Shown one piece after another: positions 55,800 to 60,000 of a stretch of 60,000 nt of DNA (position 1 is its first letter; every line of letters starts with the position of its first letter). The position numbers were made by a program, and so were the translations under genes. The notes beneath the pieces are model-generated. The model saw nothing but the letters and a program-made list of their open reading frames with translations, did no database searches and was not told where the DNA came from. Source of the stretch: Diphasiastrum complanatum (Eukaryota > Streptophyta > Lycopodiopsida > Lycopodiales > Lycopodiaceae). The stretch covers positions 12,201,736 through 12,261,735 of the forward strand of contig CM055092.1 in the NCBI GenBank assembly GCA_029204225.1, written 5' to 3'.

Positions 55800-56570
55800 T
55801 GTATTTTAGAGTGCTGCAGTCTTTGATTTCATGCCCAGTCCTCTTACAATATCTGCATAATAGTTTTTGCACTGGTTGGAATGATGAAGAGTTTGGATTC
55901 GATCCTGAACCAAAATTTGATCCAGACTGCATGTTGCTCTTCTTGTTAGGATAAGCTGACTTTGTAGATCTCTTCGATCCGAACTTCTGATTTTTTGAAT
56001 ATAGAGCTTGAGGAGGATGCAGTTCTTCTGATCTCCTCTTGTAGAAGCATCAAAATCACTCTTGATAGAGTTAGATGCTCCTGGGTCAAAATTGCCATGA
56101 CCCAATATTCATAGGCTTTAGGTTAGACTTGATAAGAGAGTCATAACAACATCAAAATCTTCTATGGCTGAGCCAATTGCAGTCATCTGCTCCATAAAGT
56201 TTTTGAAAGTGTTGAGATGACTCGAAACACTATCTACATTAGACGTTCTCAGGGTGAAGAATTTCTTCCTCAAGTGAAGCTTGGAAGTTACATCCCTGAT
56301 ATCGTAGAGGGTTGCTAGGATGTCTTAAACATCCTTAGCAGTCTGAACAACATGTATATGGCTGATTTGGGTGTCCTTGATATTGAGAGTAATCATGGCA
56401 AATGCCTTGCCATATCTCAGTCTCCATGTGGTGAAGATGTCTGCATCACCTTCTGGTTTGAGTTCTGTGCCATCAATTATTGAAATTGTCACTTCCAACT
56501 TGGTTGATGTAATATTTTAATCTTGAAATCTAGGTTCATATTGAGATCTCTCACGTGTGGAGCTTGTTCC
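55800..56570 (-). pseudogene. Copia gag remnant with CCHC zinc knuckle
   Basis: Minus-strand frames give a UBN2-type gag (LNTFKNFMEQMTAIGSAIED, FDVVMTLLSSL) and a zinc knuckle LCRYCKRTGHEIKDC (about 55812-55856). Many shifts and stops interrupt it. No protease follows. It may be the gag part of the same family as the integrase piece at 59-60 kb, but the two are not contiguous. Confidence 0.65.
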
Positions 56571-56950
56571 CACGTGTGAAAGAAAGTAGAAAATGTACTT
56601 GTATATATCTAGATTCATTTTAGATAGACCTACACAAGTGTGAACTTGACTTTTGACTAGAATCTAAGAAAAAGTCATTTTGGTCCATTTTTTTGTAATT
56701 AGCTTGCACTTCCATGTGAGTGAGTAAATGCTCCCACATATCAAGATGTTGTGGGAAGATTCCTATTTTAGTGGAAACTAGCATTTGGATTCTAGCTTGT
56801 AGGATAAGTCGACTTTGATCTATGAGCATATCTTGCTCCGATTGGTGGATCTACATGACGTGGCACTCTCCACACGTGTGAAGACTTGCTGGACAAGTAT
56901 ACAAGTCGTCCTTGTACTTGATCTATAAAGAGATCATGTTGTGTCGTCGA
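56571..56950 (-). other. Sequence between gag remnants
   Basis: No gene recognised. It contains several CACGTG-type words (about 56548, 56570 and 56871), each within CACGTGTG. It could be LTR sequence. Confidence 0.3.
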
Positions 56951-57670
56951 TGTAGCATAGGGGTCCGTCGCTGGGAGAGGCAACCTCGCCTTCACCTGCA
57001 TCCTTGTTGGCTTGATTCTGCTTCTGACCGTTGAACCGCTGGATCTTGCTGTCGACAAGCCTGTTGCTCTGTATTTTGTCCTTTTAACAAGTGCAGATTC
57101 TTGATTGGACACCTAGTACCTGGATGATCTCTAAAGGAGAAGGTACATTCGTCCTTTTCAAGAAACTTAATAGAGCGAGCATAAGCTTGCTGACAGCTTG
57201 AAGTGCAAGGTTCTTGGTCTTTTGCTGCACTTGATCTGCTTGACCTTGTTGCACTTTGTTGCCTTGCATGGGGTTCCATTCTTGTTGGATCATCGCTCGT
57301 TGTCGACCTTTGTTGCTTTGATTCCCCATTTGGATAGGGAAAATCCTTCTTCCCGAGTGAGATTTCCATCAAGGCAGCATCCTTACAAAGTTGTGCAAGC
57401 AACGCATAGGATGCTAACTCTTCCATACCAGATTTGATCCTTTTGGGCAGTCCGGCATAGCATTTTGCCATGATGATTTGTTGGGGAATCGGGGGATCAC
57501 AATCCTTCACTAGATGATAGATCCGATAGGTGTAGTTTCGGATTGTTTCACCAGGGAAATTTTTTAATCTCAATAATCCTACAAGGGCGGTCTCCGTAGT
57601 TCAACACTAGAATGTCGCAAAGTAGCTGGTTGGTGAATTGCTTCAAGGTTTGCTCATTGATTCCAATCTC
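56951..57670 (-). pseudogene. LTR-retrotransposon gag-like fragment
   Basis: Minus-strand translation: LKQFTNQLLCDILVLNYGDR, then after a shift FPGETIRNYTYRIYHLVKDC, QQIIMAKCYAGLPKRIKSGM and AQLCKDAALMEISLGKK. A Gln/Ser-rich stretch and a degenerate Cys/His motif (CTFSFRDHPGTRC) follow. The helical core and its position before a Cys/His box resemble retrotransposon gag, but the family is unclear. Confidence 0.5.
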
Positions 57671-58239
57671 TCTCTTTTTTTTTTTTTGTGGGAGATGGAA
57701 AAGAAAAAAAAGAAAAAGAAAAAGAGAAGAGAATCGGTAAACGGTGGATCAGTATGGATGAGAATAGAGACAGAAATGGATTTATCTAGCAGAGATGGAG
57801 ATAGAAGATGGAATATAGATGGGACAGAAGAATGATGGATGGATAGTGGTTGATGTGGAGGGAACTGATCGACTTGATCTGAGGTTCATTCACTTGATTC
57901 AGTCCAGGGATGTTGGATCTTGATGGATAATGTGACTGCAACCTAGATTTGACAAGATATGATCAGTTTCAGTTGGCTAATAGTGTGATTTTAGCCCTTT
58001 TTCATGGTTTTTTTTTTTTTTGAGATTTCTTCAGCCCTGAGTGAATCAAACTCTCAAAATTCCTACAATAGCTGTATCTGGATCATTTCTAGACAATGTG
58101 AGTTCTGCAAGAGTTCTTGATGGACATATTTGTCAGGATCTTGAAAAAACTCAGTTTTTTGGCACTTTTTGGTACTTTTTCTTAAATATCTGAGAATATA
58201 ACCATTGGATCTTCATAAAAATTTTATAGTAGCCAGGTC
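57671..58239. other. Low-complexity spacer
   Basis: Poly-T and GA-rich stretches (57670-57850). No gene recognised. Confidence 0.5.
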
Positions 58240-59010
58240 TAGGTTAGATCTATCTATAAAACTCTTTGCAAAGGTTACTTTCCAGCAGATCCTAAAAAAT
58301 CATGGAAATAGTGCAATTTTTTTGGGGTTTTTTTTGCAAAATTTTAAGATTTTCTGGGAACAAACCCTCTCAGGCTGTTCTGCACTTGTATCTCAGTTAG
58401 ATTCAGCTGCTCACCAAGCTGCGATAGCTACTTCCCAAGGGAACTCAAAAAATCTTGAAAAATGTGCATTTTTTGGGGGGTTTTTTTGCAAAATTTTAAG
58501 ATTTTCTGGGAACAAACCGTTGAATACTAGTATGCACTTGTATCTAAGTCAGATTCAGCTTCTTACCAAGCTGCAAGAGTTACTTCCCTAGGAAACTCAA
58601 AAAAATCTTGAAAAAAGTGCATTTTTTTGGGTTTTTTTGCAAAATTTTAAGATTTTCTAGGGAAAAAACCCTTTAAGACAGGTATGAACTTGTATCTCAG
58701 TCATATTTAGCTGGTCACCAAGCTTCAAGAGCTACTTCCCAAGGAAACTCAAAAAATCTTGAAAAAAGTGCATTTTTTTGGGGTTTTTTGGCAAAATTTT
58801 AAGATTTTCTGGGGAAAAACCCTTGCAGACTGGTATGCACTTGTATCTTAGTCAGATTCAGCTGCTCACCAAGTTGCGAGAGTTACTTCTCAAGGAAACT
58901 CAAAAAATATTAAAAAAGTGCATTTTTTGGGGTTTTTTTGGGCAAAATTTTAGGATTTTCTGGGAACAAGCCCTTGCAGATTAGTATAAACTTGTATCTC
59001 AGGTTGACTT
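58240..59010 (+). repeat. Satellite-like tandem array, period about 150-155 bp
   Basis: About five units. The diagnostic phrases GCAAAATTTTAAGATTTTCT and CACTTGTATCTCAGTCA recur with G-run/T-run starts near 58311, 58466, 58619, 58769 and 58919. Units differ by substitutions and by homopolymer length. Confidence 0.9.
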
Positions 59011-59130
59011 AACTTGCTTACACAATAACTCAAATCTGGTCTAGTGATTGTCAAATAGATTAAGGAGCCTATAAGCTTTCTAAAGAGTGTGATGTCCTCA
59101 AAGGATGCTTCATCACCATCATTGGAAACT

Positions 59131-60000
59131 TTAACAAGTGGAGACCATAGATTCCATTGCTTGAAGATTAGGATGGCCTAATCTTTTATGCCATAGCTCC
59201 ACTTGTGTCATCTCCTCCCTAACCATGTTCATACTTTCCATGGCCACATTAGCATCCAACTTAAACAGTCTTCCTTGCTTAATGCCACTAGCTATGCACT
59301 TATCACTTTTCAGGATGGAACACACTCCATTCTTGAGATGTACATCTAGTCCATTATCCATCAATTGTCCAACACTAAGCAAAATTCTAGTAATGGTTGA
59401 AACATACAAGACATTATCTAGATCTATCCTCTTAGATGATCCTAAGCATAATGGAATAGATCCAATAGAAGGTTCTCCTGGAGCAACATCCTTGCCTTTG
59501 ATGTCGACGAACTGATCCTCGATAAAGACTGTATCCCGGCTATACAAGATTTGTTGGGTATTAGGATTATACAGCTTGTATGTATTATCAAATGAAGTAT
59601 ATCCAATCAAGATGGTCTTGAGACCTTGGAAGTCCGATCCTCGTGTCTTTTGGGATTTGCGCATAGGCAACACATCCGAACACTTTTAGGTTTTTCACAG
59701 AAGGTTAGAGCCTGTCCACACTCGTGGGGTGTCTTGCCTGAGAGGGCCTTGGTCGAACATCTGTTCTGGATGTAAGTTGCAGTGGAGATAGCTTCAGCCC
59801 AGAATTTCTTGGGCAGCGATGCATGCGCTAGCATACATTTGGCTGATTCAACCAGAGTGCGGTTCTTCCTCTCGGCTAAGGCATTAGACTGAGGACTGTA
59901 AGAAGTGATGAATTGATGCTCAATGCCTTGGCTTTGACAGTACTCCTTAAACTCGATAGAGATGTATTCTCCACCATTGTCTGACCTTAGGGCCTTGATC
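59131..60000 (-). pseudogene. Copia integrase fragment with domains in permuted order
   Basis: From the window edge the minus strand reads the integrase core (LRSDNGGEYISIEFKEYCQS, SNALAERKNRTLVESAKCML, LPKKFWAEAISTATYIQNRC). After a frameshift it gives the integrase C-terminus (FQGLKTILIGYTSFDNTYKL, SRDTVFIEDQFVDIKGKD). Then, in the same open frame, it gives the protease-end/pre-integrase region (NVLYVSTITRILLSVGQLMD, GRLFKLDANV, VELWHKRLGHPNLQAMESMV), which in Copia lies upstream of the integrase core. The junction is near 59490-59510. The element continues beyond the window. Confidence 0.75.

Larger units (their letters stand above)
52373..55800. other. Region upstream of SEC63 without recognised genes
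   Basis: It should contain the SEC63 promoter, though no clear TATA box was found. It holds a tandem duplication (52727-53036), a 28-G run (53297-53324) and a GT microsatellite (53504-53543). A 101-codon minus-strand frame (52661-52356, no ATG start) has no recognisable motif. ORFs in 53570-55140 show no family features. Confidence 0.5.

Noticed and set aside
58205-58984. ORFs of 68-128 codons with repeated LYLSQIQLLTKL
   Set aside because: They arise because the satellite unit is open in one frame. No start or domain support.

Overview
This is repeat-rich nuclear DNA from a land plant with long introns and heavy transposon load. The evidence for a plant is: plant-type Copia and chromodomain Gypsy retrotransposons with tRNA-Met primer sites, BED-type hAT transposase remnants, a plant-like ERdj2/SEC63 gene, and two exons resembling the catalase chaperone NCA1. 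Introns of 6-7.5 kb filled with transposons suggest a fern or gymnosperm-like genome, but the species cannot be fixed from the sequence alone.

Layout. 0-9.7 kb is a pile of retroelements on the minus strand: a LINE fragment, a chromodomain Gypsy element, and a Copia element that sits inside the Gypsy integrase. 10.4-17.4 kb holds two plus-strand exons of a TPR gene (NCA1-like) separated by a 6.7 kb intron. That intron contains a hAT element with an 8-bp target duplication, a truncated relative of it, and a LINE fragment. 20-24.6 kb is transposon remnants: Gypsy RT, hAT transposase, an ORF1-only LINE with a (TC)n tail, and a Copia LTR. 24.6-31.2 kb has no recognisable gene. 31.2-52.0 kb is the one complete gene, a 10-exon minus-strand SEC63 homologue (ER translocon J-protein, 696 aa). 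Every exon was joined at GT-AG sites with the reading frame kept. Its introns carry at least four LINE copies, a Gypsy chromodomain fragment and other repeats. 52.4-60 kb is intergenic, with two gag remnants, a satellite of about 150 bp period, and a Copia integrase fragment whose domains are in the wrong order.

The most notable signal is a LINE family present in at least seven copies. It has an L1-type ORF1 (coiled coil, RRM-like and C-terminal domains), an APE endonuclease, a YADD reverse transcriptase and a C-terminal CCHC motif. Its 3' end is not poly(A): four of the five copies with a preserved 3' end finish in a conserved TTAATAAAGC motif running straight into (TC)n, and the fifth uses a variant TAA-rich junction to the same tract. 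Several copies also have (TC)n or TC-rich DNA directly at the 5' side. This suggests either a (TC)n tail that seeds microsatellites genome-wide, or insertion targeted to TC microsatellites. Nearly all long (TC)n/(GA)n tracts in the window belong to this family.
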